A stretch of 34,889 nt of DNA from Paracoccaceae bacterium. Its GTDB lineage: Bacteria; Pseudomonadota; Alphaproteobacteria; Rhodobacterales; Rhodobacteraceae. Shown in pieces: positions 17,050-26,606 of this stretch. The notes under the pieces are model-generated. The model saw only the letters and a program-made list of their open reading frames with translations, did not search any database and was not told the DNA's origin. Both the position numbers and the translations under genes were made by a program. Positions within the stretch are counted from its first letter, which is position 1. Every line of letters starts with the position of its first letter. Location of the stretch: assembly GCA_007116575.1 (NCBI GenBank), contig SKIF01000062.1, positions 1-34,889 on the forward strand, written 5' to 3'.

Positions 17050-18243
17050 TCAGGTCACTTTCGCGCGGGCGTGGAATTCGGGCCTGTCCCAGCGTCCCTC
17101 TGCCATGATCGCGCAAAGACGATCAGCGGCTTGGGTCACATCCTCGGGCGAGAGATACAGTGGCGTGAAGCCGAAGCGCAGAATGTCGGGGGCGCGGAAA
17201 TCGCCGATCACGCCTTCGGCGATCAGCGCCTGAATGATCGCGTAGCCCTGCGGATGGCGGAAACTGACCTGGCTGCCGCGAATCTCGGGGTCGCGGGGTG
17301 AGGCGAGGGTCAGGTCGGAGCAACCGGCCTCGACGCGGGCGATGAAGCTTTCCTGCAGCGCGATGGAGCGCGCGCGCAGGTCGTTCATATCGACGCCTTC
17401 CCAGACATCGAGTGCTGCATCGAGCGCGGCGAGTTGCAGGATTGGCGGCGTGCCCACGCGCATCCGCTCGACCCCGCGTCCCGGACGGTAGTCGAGGTCA
17501 AAGGCAAAGGGTGCTTCATGGCCCAGCCAGCCCGAAAGGGCAGGGCGCGCGGCCTCGGCCAGACGCGGCGCAACATAGATGAAGGCCGGACCGCCGGGGC
17601 CGGAATTGAGGTATTTGTAGCTGCAGCCGACAGCGAAATCCGTGTCCGCCCCCGTCACATCGACCGGGATGGCCCCGGCGGAATGCGCCAGATCCCAGAC
17701 CACAAGCGCGCCTTTTGCATGGGCCTTGGCAATCAATTGGCCCATGTCATGCTTGCGGCCAGTGCGGTAATCAACCTCGGTGATCATCAACACGGCAACG
17801 GACTCGTCAATCGCGGCGTCCACATCTTCGGGGGCCACGGTTTTCAGCGCGTAATCCGGCCCGAGCGTACGGCAGAGACCGTCGGCCATGTAGAGGTCAG
17901 AAGGGAAATTGCCGGTGTCAGAGAGGATCACGCGGCGGTCGGGGCGCAACTCCAGCGCAGAGGCCAGCGCCTGATAGACCTTGATCGAGAGCGTGTCGCC
18001 CATCGTTACCGTGCCGGGGCCCGCGCCGATCAGCCGCCCCACACGGTCGCCCACGCGGGCGGGCAGATCCATCCAACCCGCCTTGTTCCAGCCGGTGATC
18101 AGCATCTGCCCCCATTCGCCCGTGATGGCCTGCGCGACCCGTTCGGCCACACCGCGCGGCAGCGGTCCGAGCGAGTTGCCATCAAGGTAAATCACCCCTT
18201 CGGGCAGGTCGAAACGGGCGCGGGTGGCTGTGAAATCGGTCAT
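17050..18243 (-). CDS. kynU: Kynureninase
   Basis: 397 residues from ATG 18243, which follows GAAAGGACACCCC; an upstream in-frame start at 18294 adds 17 unrelated residues. Kynureninase is a PLP enzyme that splits kynurenine to anthranilate and alanine in tryptophan breakdown. Family signatures are YLDGNSLGPLP at 19-29, the cofactor-binding VVWDLAHSAGA at 181-191 (D184), and the PLP lysine K210 in CSYKYLNSGPGGPAF. No kynA or kynB is in the window, so the pathway must be split. Neighbours are unrelated in function. Confidence 0.96.
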   Translation of the reverse strand: MTDFTATRARFDLPEGVIYLDGNSLGPLPRGVAERVAQAITGEWGQMLITGWNKAGWMDLPARVGDRVGRLIGAGPGTVTMGDTLSIKVYQALASALELRPDRRVILSDTGNFPSDLYMADGLCRTLGPDYALKTVAPEDVDAAIDESVAVLMITEVDYRTGRKHDMGQLIAKAHAKGALVVWDLAHSAGAIPVDVTGADTDFAVGCSYKYLNSGPGGPAFIYVAPRLAEAARPALSGWLGHEAPFAFDLDYRPGRGVERMRVGTPPILQLAALDAALDVWEGVDMNDLRARSIALQESFIARVEAGCSDLTLASPRDPEIRGSQVSFRHPQGYAIIQALIAEGVIGDFRAPDILRFGFTPLYLSPEDVTQAADRLCAIMAEGRWDRPEFHARAKVT

Positions 18244-18369
18244 GGGGTGTCCTTTCGGCTGAAGCTTTTGCATCGGTGCCGCGCAGTCGCGCAAAGGTCA
18301 AGGGACAAGGAAGGGTTGCGGGTGGCGGCGGGAGCGGGCAGGGAGATGGCAGGCAAGAGGGACATGGCC

Positions 18370-18816
18370 ATGCTCAAGATGTTCGATTATCCCCCGGTCT
18401 GGCTGGTCGGCGCGCTTGGCCTCGCGCGCGCCGAGGTCTGGGCGCTTGGCCGGGGCTATGACCTGCCCGCAGTGACCATGCTGGGAAATCTCCTGTTCTG
18501 GACGGGGCTGGCGATCCTGGGGCTCGCGGCGCTGTCCTTTCTGCGCGCGCGCACGACCATCGTGCCGCATCGCGACCCCGACGCACTGATCACGACCGGG
18601 CTCTACCGCCTCTCGCGCAACCCGATCTATCTGGCCGATCTGCTGATCCTGGGCGGGCTGGCGCTGGTCTGGGGGTCGGTTGCGGGGCTGGTGCTGGTGC
18701 CGGTGCTGGGCCGGATCCTGACGCAGCGTTTCATCCGGCCCGAAGAGGCCCGGTTGCGCGCGGGTTTCGGGGCCGAGGCCGATGCCTATTTTGCGCGCAC
18801 CCGCCGCTGGCTGTGA
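18370..18816 (+). CDS. Isoprenylcysteine carboxyl methyltransferase family membrane protein
   Basis: 148 residues if started at ATG 18370 (MLKMFDYPPVW); ATGs at 18346 and 18364 are alternatives, but the GAGGGA site is best spaced for 18370. It has three to four hydrophobic segments (about 7-24, 35-58, 85-110) and the ICMT/PEMT C-terminal signature: TGLYRLSRNPIYLADLL at about 78-94 and RPEEARLRAGFGAEADAYFARTRRWL, written here in parts. The family binds S-adenosylmethionine near the membrane surface. Bacterial members methylate unknown lipids or small molecules, so the substrate is open. The large open frame that runs upstream to 17434 is antisense to kynU and not coding. Confidence 0.82.
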   Translation: MLKMFDYPPVWLVGALGLARAEVWALGRGYDLPAVTMLGNLLFWTGLAILGLAALSFLRARTTIVPHRDPDALITTGLYRLSRNPIYLADLLILGGLALVWGSVAGLVLVPVLGRILTQRFIRPEEARLRAGFGAEADAYFARTRRWL

Positions 18817-18975
18817 CGCAGGACGCGTCCGGGGATGCTGCGACACAGTTGCGCAGCGCCGCGTCAGGTGCCAACACTCAATGAAACAAGGCCGTTCCGC
18901 CGCGTCCATACACCTTTTGGCCGCTTGTGGATTGGCAAAGCGCGCGTTATGCAGGCGCGAAATCACAAGCCCGTG

Positions 18976-18987
18976 CGCGTGCACGCG
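18976..18987. repeat. 12-base perfect palindrome upstream of pntA
   Basis: CGCGTGCACGCG is a perfect palindrome lying 34 bases before the pntA start. A second palindrome, GGACGCGTCC, is at 18821-18830, just after the preceding gene. They could be operators, but short GC palindromes arise by chance in this DNA. Confidence 0.3.
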
Positions 18988-19021
18988 GCCAGACGCAACC
19001 TGAGCAAGAGGGGGACCGCAC

Positions 19022-20593
19022 TTGAAAATCGGGGCGTTGAAGGAGATCAGGGCAGGGGAGGCGCGGGTCGCGCTAACCCCTGACAGCGCGCAGCAGATCG
19101 CCAAGCTGGGCCATGAATGCTTTGTCGAAGCCGGGGCCGGGCTGGCCGCCGGGTTCAGCGATGCGCTCTATGAGGGCGCGGGCGTCACGGTGCTGCCCGA
19201 TGCGCAGGCGCTCAGCGAGGCGGTCGATGTCGTCATCAAGGTGCGCGAGCCCGAAATGGCCGAAATCGAGCGGCTACGCGAGGGGCAGACGCTGATCTCG
19301 TTCTTCTGGCCCGCGCAGAGTACCGAGGCGCTGGAGGCCGCGAAAACGCGCGGCGCGACAGTCATCGCCATGGACATGGTGCCGCGCATTTCCCGCGCGC
19401 AGAAGATGGATGCGCTCTCGTCCATGGCCAATATCGCGGGCTACCGCGCTGTGATCGAGGCGGGCAATAATTTCGGGCGCTTCTTCACGGGCCAGGTGAC
19501 GGCAGCAGGCAAGATCCCGCCCGCGCGGGTTCTGGTGGTGGGCGCAGGCGTGGCAGGGCTTGCCGCCATCGGCACTTCCGTCAGCCTTGGCGCAATCACG
19601 ATGGCCTTTGACGTGCGCCCCGAAGTGTCAGAGCAGATCGAATCGATGGGGGCGGAATTCGTCTTCCTTGAATTCGAGGAGGACGCCACCGATGGCGCTG
19701 AGACCGGCGGCTATGCGGCCCCCTCCAGCCCCGAATTCCGCGAGAAACAGCTCGAGAAATTCCGCGAGCTTGCCCCCGATGTCGATATCGTCATCACCAC
19801 GGCACTGATCCCCGGCCGCCCCGCGCCCAAGCTCTGGACCGAGGACATGGTGCGGATGATGAAACCCGGCTCGGTGATCGTCGATCTGGCCGCCGAAAAG
19901 GGCGGCAACTGCGATCTGACCGTGGCCGATGAGCGATTGGTGACCGAAGAAGGTGTCGTCATCATCGGTTACACGGATTTCCCAAGCCGCATGGCGGCGC
20001 AATCCTCGACGCTTTATGCGACCAATATCCGCCACATGCTGCACGACCTGACGCCCGAGAAGGACGGGGTCATCAACCACAACATGGAAGATGACGTGAT
20101 CCGGGGCGCGACCGTGACGCATGAAGGCGAAATCACCTTCCCGCCGCCACCACCCAAGGTCAAGGCGATTGCGGCCAAGCCCAAGGAAAAGGTCAAGGAG
20201 CCGACAGCCGAAGAAAAGCGCGCGGCCGAAATCGCGGCCTTCAAGGCGCAGACCAAGACGCAAGTGGCGCTTCTGGCGGCCGGTGCGGCCTTCGTGCTGG
20301 GCGTTGGCATGGTCGCGCCCGAGAGCTTCATGCGCAATTTCATCATCTTCGTGCTGGCCGTGTTTGTGGGCTTCCAGGTGATCTGGAAAGTCTCGCACTC
20401 GCTGCACACACCGCTGATGGCCGTCACGAACGCGATCTCTTCGATCATCATCGTGGGCGCGCTGTTGCAGATCGGCTCGACCTCGGTGCTGATCACGATC
20501 CTGGCCGCGCTGGCGCTCTTGATGGCGGCTGTCAATATTTTCGGTGGTTTCCTGGTAACACGGCGGATGCTCGCCATGTTCCAGAAATCCTGA
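19022..20593 (+). CDS. pntA: NAD(P) transhydrogenase subunit alpha
   Basis: 523 residues, starting at a TTG codon (19022) that follows AAGAGGGGG at a spacing of about 8. No nearby in-frame ATG exists, and the family N-terminus (MKIGALKEIRAGEARVALTP) begins exactly here. PntA carries the cytosolic NAD(H)-binding domain I, with the Rossmann motif GAGVAGLAAIG at about 174-184, and ends with four membrane helices (residues about 400-515), after a charged Pro/Lys linker. With PntB it uses the proton gradient to reduce NADP+ with NADH. The length matches the undivided alpha subunit of Rhodobacter, not the split Rhodospirillum form. 18 bases separate it from pntB. Confidence 0.96.
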   Translation: MKIGALKEIRAGEARVALTPDSAQQIAKLGHECFVEAGAGLAAGFSDALYEGAGVTVLPDAQALSEAVDVVIKVREPEMAEIERLREGQTLISFFWPAQSTEALEAAKTRGATVIAMDMVPRISRAQKMDALSSMANIAGYRAVIEAGNNFGRFFTGQVTAAGKIPPARVLVVGAGVAGLAAIGTSVSLGAITMAFDVRPEVSEQIESMGAEFVFLEFEEDATDGAETGGYAAPSSPEFREKQLEKFRELAPDVDIVITTALIPGRPAPKLWTEDMVRMMKPGSVIVDLAAEKGGNCDLTVADERLVTEEGVVIIGYTDFPSRMAAQSSTLYATNIRHMLHDLTPEKDGVINHNMEDDVIRGATVTHEGEITFPPPPPKVKAIAAKPKEKVKEPTAEEKRAAEIAAFKAQTKTQVALLAAGAAFVLGVGMVAPESFMRNFIIFVLAVFVGFQVIWKVSHSLHTPLMAVTNAISSIIIVGALLQIGSTSVLITILAALALLMAAVNIFGGFLVTRRMLAMFQKS

Positions 20594-20611
20594 CCGAGGG
20601 AGGTTCGAGAC

Positions 20612-22114
20612 ATGGATTTCGGTTTCACAGTCGCGGCCTATGCGGTCGCCACAGTTCTCTTCGTTCTCTCGCTGGGCGGGCTTTCGGGGCAGGAAAGCGC
20701 CAAGCGCGCGATCTGGTATGGCATCGCGGGCATGACCGTCGCTGTGCTGGCGATGCTGGTCGGCCCCGGCTCGGGGCTCTGGGGGCTGACACTGGTCCTG
20801 ATTGCGATTGGCGGCGTGATCGGCTGGCAGTTGGCCACCCGCGTGCAAATGACGCAGATGCCCGAGCTTGTCGCCTTCATGCACTCGCTTGTCGGTCTGG
20901 CCGCTGTGCTGGTGGGCTTCAACGCGCATCTGGAGATCGGGCGCGTGGCCTCCGAATTTGCAGGCGCGGGCCTGCCTTTCCCGCAGCCCGAAGGGCTGAT
21001 GTCGGTTGCCGCCTATGACCTCTGGCTGGGCCTGACGAATTTCGCGGCCATCATCGGCAAGAAAACCGCTGTCGAAATCACCATCCTGCGGGTGGAGCTG
21101 ATGATCGGCATCTGGATCGGGGCCGTGACCTTCACCGGCTCGATCATCGCCTATGGCAAGCTGGCGGGGCGCGTGGACACGGCTGCCAAGCAACTCCCCG
21201 GCGGGCATATGCTGAACGCAGGCGCGGCGATTGCCTCGCTGGTCTTTGCCGGGCTCTATCTGGCCTTTGCCGATAGCGGGGCCGTGGCCGTTCTGATGCT
21301 GCTGGTGCTGACCGCACTTGCGCTGTTTATCGGCTATCACCTGATCATGGGCATCGGCGGGGCCGATATGCCGGTGGTGGTGTCGATGCTCAACTCCTAC
21401 TCTGGCTGGGCAGCGGCGGCGATCGGCTTCTCGCTTGGCAACGAGTTGCTGATTGTGGTCGGCGCGCTTGTGGGGGCCTCGGGGGCGATCCTGAGCTACA
21501 TCATGTGCAAGGCCATGAACCGCAGCTTCATCAGCGTGATCCTGGGCGGCTTTGGCGGCACTTCAGGGCCTGCAATGGAAGTCGAAGGCGAGCAGGTGGC
21601 GATTGATGCGGGCGGCGTGTCCACCGCGCTCAATGAGGCCGACAGCGTGATCATCGTGCCGGGCTATGGCATGGCGGTGGCGCAGGCGCAGCAAAGCGTC
21701 AGCGAGTTGACCCGCAAGCTGCGCGCCAAGGGCAAGAACGTGCGCTTCGCCATTCACCCCGTTGCGGGGCGTCTGCCGGGGCATATGAACGTGCTCTTGG
21801 CCGAGGCCAAGGTGCCCTATGACATCGTGCTGGAGATGGACGAGATCAATGACGACTTCCCGTCCACGGATGTGGTCATCGTCATCGGCTCGAATGACAT
21901 CGTGAACCCCGCCGCGCAGGACGACCCCAACTCGCCCATCGCCGGGATGCCGGTGCTGGAGGTGTGGAAGGCGAAACAGGTCTTCGTGTCCAAACGCGGG
22001 CAGGGGACGGGCTATTCGGGCATCGAGAACCCGCTGTTTTACAAGGACAACACGCGGATGTTCTATGGCGACGCGAAAGCCTCGGTGGACAGTCTGTTGC
22101 CGATGATCGATTGA
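20612..22114 (+). CDS. pntB: NAD(P) transhydrogenase subunit beta
   Basis: 500 residues. The N-terminal two thirds form the proton-channel domain II, with about nine membrane helices. The C-terminal part (about 320-500) is the NADP(H)-binding domain III, with [15 protein letters not shown] near its start and the conserved segments [19 protein letters not shown] and [18 protein letters not shown] 20612 follows GAGGGAGG. It makes up the complete transhydrogenase with pntA and ends 18 bases before an intrinsic terminator, so the two genes form a simple operon. Confidence 0.97.
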   Translation: MDFGFTVAAYAVATVLFVLSLGGLSGQESAKRAIWYGIAGMTVAVLAMLVGPGSGLWGLTLVLIAIGGVIGWQLATRVQMTQMPELVAFMHSLVGLAAVLVGFNAHLEIGRVASEFAGAGLPFPQPEGLMSVAAYDLWLGLTNFAAIIGKKTAVEITILRVELMIGIWIGAVTFTGSIIAYGKLAGRVDTAAKQLPGGHMLNAGAAIASLVFAGLYLAFADSGAVAVLMLLVLTALALFIGYHLIMGIGGADMPVVVSMLNSYSGWAAAAIGFSLGNELLIVVGALVGASGAILSYIMCKAMNRSFISVILGGFGGTSGPAMEVEGEQVAIDAGGVSTALNEADSVIIVPGYGMAVAQAQQSVSELTRKLRAKGKNVRFAIHPVAGRLPGHMNVLLAEAKVPYDIVLEMDEINDDFPSTDVVIVIGSNDIVNPAAQDDPNSPIAGMPVLEVWKAKQVFVSKRGQGTGYSGIENPLFYKDNTRMFYGDAKASVDSLLPMID

Positions 22115-22131
22115 TCTGTGGTGAGTTGCGG

Positions 22132-22160
22132 AAAAGGCCCCCGGTGCGGGGGCCTTTTTT
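22132..22160 (+). terminator. Intrinsic terminator of pntAB
   Basis: GGCCCCC at 22136-22142 and GGGGGCC at 22148-22154 make a perfect 7-base stem with a 5-base loop, followed by six T at 22155-22160 and preceded by four A that can extend the stem. This is a textbook rho-independent terminator. Confidence 0.95.
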
Positions 22161-22484
22161 GTTGGGGGGAGGGAATGGGTGGGTGCCAACTTGGATCATT
22201 GTCGGCCGCTGCGACTATAAGAATGGCCTGAGCGCGTAGATTTGCGATTGTCTGTGACAAGGCCTGCTCGTTTTAGCTGATTGTCACATCCCGGAAGGTA
22301 GCATGTCTGCTTCCTGAACAGCTGTAGCGTTCGCGCTCAACCGTCGCCAAGCCTGCAGGCCAAACCGCGCGCCAGCCGCCCTGTGGCAGAATTACAAGTG
22401 TGCCATGGCGCACCGAACGCGGGCTTTTCTTTGCAGCATAGCGGCATATGCTCCGGGTCCAGCACTTCCCGAGAGACCCCAGCC
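22161..22484. other. Gene-free interval before the DUF3422 gene, with a TGTGACAA dyad
   Basis: 324 bases without a convincing gene. TGTGACAA at 22253-22260 and TTGTCACA at 22281-22288 are perfect inverted arms 20 bases apart, and GATTGTC occurs directly repeated at 22246-22252 and 22279-22285. This could be an operator pair or a leader hairpin for the gene starting at 22485. No promoter consensus could be assigned with confidence. Confidence 0.4.
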
Positions 22485-23768
22485 ATGCCGCCGATTGCCG
22501 ATCATCCGCAACGCTATGCGCTTGTCAACGAATTGCACGCCCGTCCTGCGGCGCGCATCCCGGTGCCTTCGGTTGCGTGTTTCCTGGCCATCAAGCCCGA
22601 GAGCAATGCGTCGCAGCGCTCGCGCGCGGCGGATCGCAAGCACCTGCTGGACCTTCTGGGCCGGCACGGGGCCGGGCATCCGCCGCCCGAGGCCACGCAT
22701 CACACGGCCGAAGTGGGGCGGCATGCGCTGAAATGGGAAAGCCATACCGAATTCGTCACCTACATGGCCTTTGAGCAGGGCAGGGGCACGCGCGCCTACG
22801 ATCCGGCGGCCTTCGATGTCTTTCCCGATGACTGGCTGAGCGAGGCGCCGGGGCGGCGGCTGACCTCGATCCTGTTCCAGATCGAACCCATGCCCGACGA
22901 CCCGGGCCAGGTCACTGACCGGCTCGCCGAATGGTTCGTCCCCGAGGCGCTGGCCGCCGTGACGGTGCTGGACGGGTCCGCCGTCATCGCCAGCGATTTC
23001 CGCATCGACCGCGCCGGGCATATCCGCATGGCGGTCTTCGTGCATCCGGATACGGGCGGGCGGCGTGTGGGGCGGATCGTGCAGCGGCTGTGCGAGATCG
23101 AGACCTACAAGACCATTTCGATGCTGGGGCTGACGCGCGTGCGCGAAATGTCGCCACAGATGGGCATTCTGGACGAAAAGCTCTCGGCGCTCACCCGCGA
23201 GATGAAGGAGCCCGGTTCGCACTCGGCCGAGACGCTCGATGAGTTGTTGCGGATTTCCTCGGAGCTTGAGAACATGATGGTGGAAAGCTCGTTCCGCTTT
23301 GGCGCGACCGGGGCCTATGAGGCGCTCGTGCATCAGCGTATCGAGGTGCTGCACGAGACGCGTTTCCAGAACCGCCAGATGCTGAGCGAATTCATGACCC
23401 GCCGCTATGACCCGGCCATGCGGACCGTCAAATCGACCGAAACACGGCTGACCAAGATGGCCGAGCGCGCCATGCGCGCGGGCCAGCTTCTGGGGACGCG
23501 GGTCGATGTCGAACGCTCGGCGCAGAACCAGAAGCTGCTTGAGAGCATGGACCGCCGCGCCGATCTGCAACTGCGCCTGCAGAACACGGTCGAGGGGCTG
23601 TCGGTGGTGGCGATCAGCTACTACGCGGTCAATCTGGCAGGCTATGTTGTGATGCCACTTGTCGAGCCGATGGGTATCACCCGCACTGTCGCCATGGCGG
23701 CGCTGGCCCCAGTGGTGGTGCTGGGGGTCTGGGCCATGGTGCGGCGCATCCGCAAGCGGCATTTCTGA
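22485..23768 (+). CDS. DUF3422 family membrane-anchored protein
   Basis: 427 residues from ATG 22485 (MPPIADHPQRYALVNELHARP). Starting further upstream at 22383 would add residues of atypical composition. The NELHARP opening and the block HTEFVTYMAF identify the DUF3422 family, common in alpha- and betaproteobacteria and without a known function. The protein is mostly soluble, with a long helical region at about 240-370 that looks like coiled coil, then two hydrophobic helices near the C-terminus (about 368-388 and 396-416) and a basic tail (RRIRKRHF). It is probably anchored in the inner membrane with the bulk in the cytoplasm. It converges on tyrS with a 12-base gap. Confidence 0.88.
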   Translation: MPPIADHPQRYALVNELHARPAARIPVPSVACFLAIKPESNASQRSRAADRKHLLDLLGRHGAGHPPPEATHHTAEVGRHALKWESHTEFVTYMAFEQGRGTRAYDPAAFDVFPDDWLSEAPGRRLTSILFQIEPMPDDPGQVTDRLAEWFVPEALAAVTVLDGSAVIASDFRIDRAGHIRMAVFVHPDTGGRRVGRIVQRLCEIETYKTISMLGLTRVREMSPQMGILDEKLSALTREMKEPGSHSAETLDELLRISSELENMMVESSFRFGATGAYEALVHQRIEVLHETRFQNRQMLSEFMTRRYDPAMRTVKSTETRLTKMAERAMRAGQLLGTRVDVERSAQNQKLLESMDRRADLQLRLQNTVEGLSVVAISYYAVNLAGYVVMPLVEPMGITRTVAMAALAPVVVLGVWAMVRRIRKRHF

Positions 23769-23780
23769 GGCGCGTGCCCT

Positions 23781-25034
23781 TCAGACGGCGCAGGTAACAA
23801 GCGCATGGCGCTTCTTCCCGGCGGTCAGCCGCATCGGCTGCGCCAGATCCCCGGCATGGACCATCTGCCCCGCATCAGTCACCGCCGCATCATTGGCGCG
23901 CGCGCCGCCCTCGGCGATCAGGCGCTTGGCCTCCTTGCCCGATTTTGCAAGCCCCGAGCGCACGAATAGCTGCGCCATAGAGATGCCGTCCGCAAGATCG
24001 GCGGGGCTGAGCGCCAGCGTGGGCAGATCCTCGCCCAAGCCGCCTTGCTCGAACACCTCGCGCGCGGTCGCCTCGGCGGCCTCGGCGGCCTCGAGCCCGT
24101 GGCACAGCGCCGTGACCTCATTGGCGAGCCGGATCTTGGCCGCGTTGATCTCGGAGCCTTCCAGCGCCCCCAGCCGGTCGCATTCCTCGACCGGCAACTC
24201 GGTATAGAGTTTCAGGAACCGGCCCACATCGGCATCCGTGGTGTTGCGCCAGAACTGCCAGAATTCATAGGGCGAGAGCATATCGGCATTGAGCCAGACC
24301 GCGCCACCCTGCGACTTGCCCATCTTTCGACCGTCCGAAGTGGTCAGCAGCGGCGTGGTCAGCCCGAAGATCTCGGCCCCCGAGATGCGCCGCGCCAGAT
24401 CCACGCCATTCACGATATTGCCCCACTGATCCGACCCGCCCATCTGCAACAGACAGCCATGACGGCGGTGGATTTCCACGAAATCATAGGCTTGCAGGAT
24501 CATGTAGTTGAATTCGAGAAAGCTCAGCGACTGTTCGCGGTCGAGCCGCGATTTGACGCTCTCAAACGACAGCATCCGGTTGACGCTGAAATGCCGCCCC
24601 ACATCGCGCAGGAAATCCAGATAATTCAGCCCGTCCAGCCATTCCGCATTGTTGAGCATGATCGCGCCATCCGCGCTGTCGTCATAGCGCAGGTATTTGG
24701 CGAAAACGCTCTGCATCCCCGCGATATTGGCGTCAATCGCTTGCGCATCCAGCAGCGGGCGTTCCTCGGAACGGAAGGACGGGTCGCCCACCTTGGTCGT
24801 GCCGCCCCCCATCAGGGTGATCGGCTTGTGCCCGGTCTTCTGCAGCCAGCGCAGCACCATGATGTTCAGCAAATGCCCGACATGCAGCGATTTTGCGGTC
24901 GCGTCATAGCCGATATAGGCCGGGACCACGCCTGCCAGCAATGCCTCGTCCAGCCCTTGCGGGTCGGTGCAATCGGCAAGGAAGCCGCGCTCGGCCATGA
25001 TGCGCAGGAAATCGGATTTGTAGCTATAGGTCAT
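23781..25034 (-). CDS. tyrS: Tyrosyl-tRNA synthetase
   Basis: 417 residues, normal for bacterial TyrRS. A class I enzyme that charges tRNA-Tyr in the cytoplasm. The HIGH-type motif is HVGH at 51-54, the tyrosine-pocket region includes [12 protein letters not shown] at 40-51 and [11 protein letters not shown] at 197-207, and the KMSKS motif is KMGKS at 237-241. The C-terminal part (about 345-410) is an S4 RNA-binding domain. It is divergent from anmK, with 65 bases between the two starts. Confidence 0.97.
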   Translation of the reverse strand: MTYSYKSDFLRIMAERGFLADCTDPQGLDEALLAGVVPAYIGYDATAKSLHVGHLLNIMVLRWLQKTGHKPITLMGGGTTKVGDPSFRSEERPLLDAQAIDANIAGMQSVFAKYLRYDDSADGAIMLNNAEWLDGLNYLDFLRDVGRHFSVNRMLSFESVKSRLDREQSLSFLEFNYMILQAYDFVEIHRRHGCLLQMGGSDQWGNIVNGVDLARRISGAEIFGLTTPLLTTSDGRKMGKSQGGAVWLNADMLSPYEFWQFWRNTTDADVGRFLKLYTELPVEECDRLGALEGSEINAAKIRLANEVTALCHGLEAAEAAEATAREVFEQGGLGEDLPTLALSPADLADGISMAQLFVRSGLAKSGKEAKRLIAEGGARANDAAVTDAGQMVHAGDLAQPMRLTAGKKRHALVTCAV

Positions 25035-25099
25035 TTTCGCTTGTCCCGGCTGGCAGATTGGGGCGTTCTATAGCCCTGCCATGGCCCAAGGGAAAGCCC

Positions 25100-26191
25100 A
25101 TGTTGAAGCCGCAAGTCCAGCGCGTGCTGGGGATGATGTCGGGCACCTCTTTCGACGGGGTGGATGCTGCTGTGCTCGAGACCGATGGCGAGCATATCGC
25201 GGGCTTCGGCCCGACCGGGTTCCGCCCCTATAGCGAGGCCGAACGCGCAGTGCTGCGCGCGGCCATGGGGTGCTGGCCCGGTGAGCCGGGGGTGGAAGAG
25301 GTCGCGGAACTGGTCGAGACCGCCCATGCGCAACTGATGGCCGGGTTCGAGGGGGTCGCGCTGGCGGGGTTTCATGGCCAGACACTGGCGCATGAGCCGG
25401 GCGGGCGGGGCACGCATCAGGCGGGCTCGGGCGCGGTGCTGGCGCTGGTCTCGGGCGTGCCGGTGGTCTGGGATTTCCGGTCCTCCGACATGAAGCTGGG
25501 CGGGCAGGGGGCGCCGCTGGCCCCGTTCTACCATTTCGCGCTCGCCCGCCATATCGGGGCGACAGAGCCGCTCGCTTTTCTCAATCTCGGCGGGGTGGGC
25601 AACCTGACCTGGGTGGACCCGCGCAAGGCGACACCGGAAGAGGAGGGCGCGCTGCTGGCCCTTGACACCGGCCCAGCCAATGCGCCGCTTGATGACCTCT
25701 GCCATGCCCGCCTCGGGATCGCGCGCGACGAGGGCGGCGCGCTGGCCGCGCGCGGCCGGCCCGACCGTGATGTCGTTGCGGGTTTTCTCGAACATCCCTT
25801 CTTCTTCCGGATGCCGCCCAAATCGCTCGATCGCGGCTTTGGCAACATGGCCGAGCGGGTCGCGCACCTGTCTGATGCCGACGCGCTGGCCACGCTGACC
25901 GAATGCGCTGCCGCCGCTGTGTCCGAGGGGGTGGGTTTTTGCCCCGTCCCGCCCGCGCGTGTGCTGGTCTGCGGGGGCGGGCGGCATAATGCGCATCTGA
26001 TGCACGCAATTGCCGCGCATCTGCCCTGTCTCGTCGCGCCGGTCGAGTCGGTGGGGCTTGATGGCGACATGATCGAGGCGCAGGCTTTCGCCTTTCTCGC
26101 CATGCGAGTGGCGCGCGGGCTGCCCACATCCTGCCCCACGACAACCGGCGTTGCCGCTGCTGTGGGCGGCGGGCAGATCAGCGCGCCGTGA
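25100..26191 (+). CDS. anmK: Anhydro-N-acetylmuramic acid kinase
   Basis: 363 residues from ATG 25100, which follows AAGGGAAAGCCC; an in-frame ATG at 25058 is less likely. AnmK phosphorylates 1,6-anhydro-MurNAc released during wall turnover and opens its anhydro ring, feeding peptidoglycan recycling. The sugar-kinase/actin fold signatures are [17 protein letters not shown] at 11-27, [12 protein letters not shown] and the C-terminal [15 protein letters not shown]. It is divergent from tyrS and followed by the DUF4389 gene 63 bases on. The product is well supported. Confidence 0.95.
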   Translation: MLKPQVQRVLGMMSGTSFDGVDAAVLETDGEHIAGFGPTGFRPYSEAERAVLRAAMGCWPGEPGVEEVAELVETAHAQLMAGFEGVALAGFHGQTLAHEPGGRGTHQAGSGAVLALVSGVPVVWDFRSSDMKLGGQGAPLAPFYHFALARHIGATEPLAFLNLGGVGNLTWVDPRKATPEEEGALLALDTGPANAPLDDLCHARLGIARDEGGALAARGRPDRDVVAGFLEHPFFFRMPPKSLDRGFGNMAERVAHLSDADALATLTECAAAAVSEGVGFCPVPPARVLVCGGGRHNAHLMHAIAAHLPCLVAPVESVGLDGDMIEAQAFAFLAMRVARGLPTSCPTTTGVAAAVGGGQISAP

Positions 26192-26254
26192 CCTCTGGCA
26201 GGTGCGGCGCGCTTGCCCTATCATGCCCGCCGCAGCATCCCGGAGGTCCGCCCC

Positions 26255-26545
26255 ATGCAGGATATCGACGACGACCGCGACTCACCCCCGCTCGACAAAC
26301 CCCAGGAGCCGCTCTGGCAACGGCTGATCTATATGCTGATCATCGCAACCATGCTTTCGATCGCGCAATCGATCCTGTTCCTGATTGCGGTGATCCAGTT
26401 CATCGTGATCCTGATCGATAACCGCCAGCCCAATGAGCGGCTTGCCGATTTCGGCTGCATGGTGGGGGCCTGGGTTGCCAAGGCCGCGCGCTACATGGCC
26501 GTTGCCACCGATGCCAAGCCCTGGCCCTTCAAGGAAATGGACTGA
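26255..26545 (+). CDS. DUF4389 family small membrane protein
   Basis: 96 residues from ATG 26255, which follows CGGAGG; the upstream ATG at 26213 is unlikely. After an acidic, Pro-rich N-terminus there is one long hydrophobic region (about 25-53, IYMLIIATMLSIAQSILFLI and on), sufficient for one or two helices, then a short amphipathic C-terminal helix. This pattern, with the QPNERLADFG segment, matches DUF4389, a family of unknown function. It lies between anmK and pepF on the same strand and may share a transcript with either. Confidence 0.8.
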   Translation: MQDIDDDRDSPPLDKPQEPLWQRLIYMLIIATMLSIAQSILFLIAVIQFIVILIDNRQPNERLADFGCMVGAWVAKAARYMAVATDAKPWPFKEMD

Positions 26546-26606
26546 GCTTGCAGCCCCGCGTCATGCGGCCTAAGTCTGTGCCGAAACCCAACGCCCGGAG
26601 GCAGAC

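Noticed and set aside
19628-21340. 570-codon minus-strand open frame opposite pntA/pntB
   Set aside because: Covers the junction of two certain genes and translates to His/Gln/Asp-rich low-complexity sequence.
22392-23762. 456-codon minus-strand open frame opposite the DUF3422 gene
   Set aside because: Same type of antisense shadow; no domain pattern or ribosome site.
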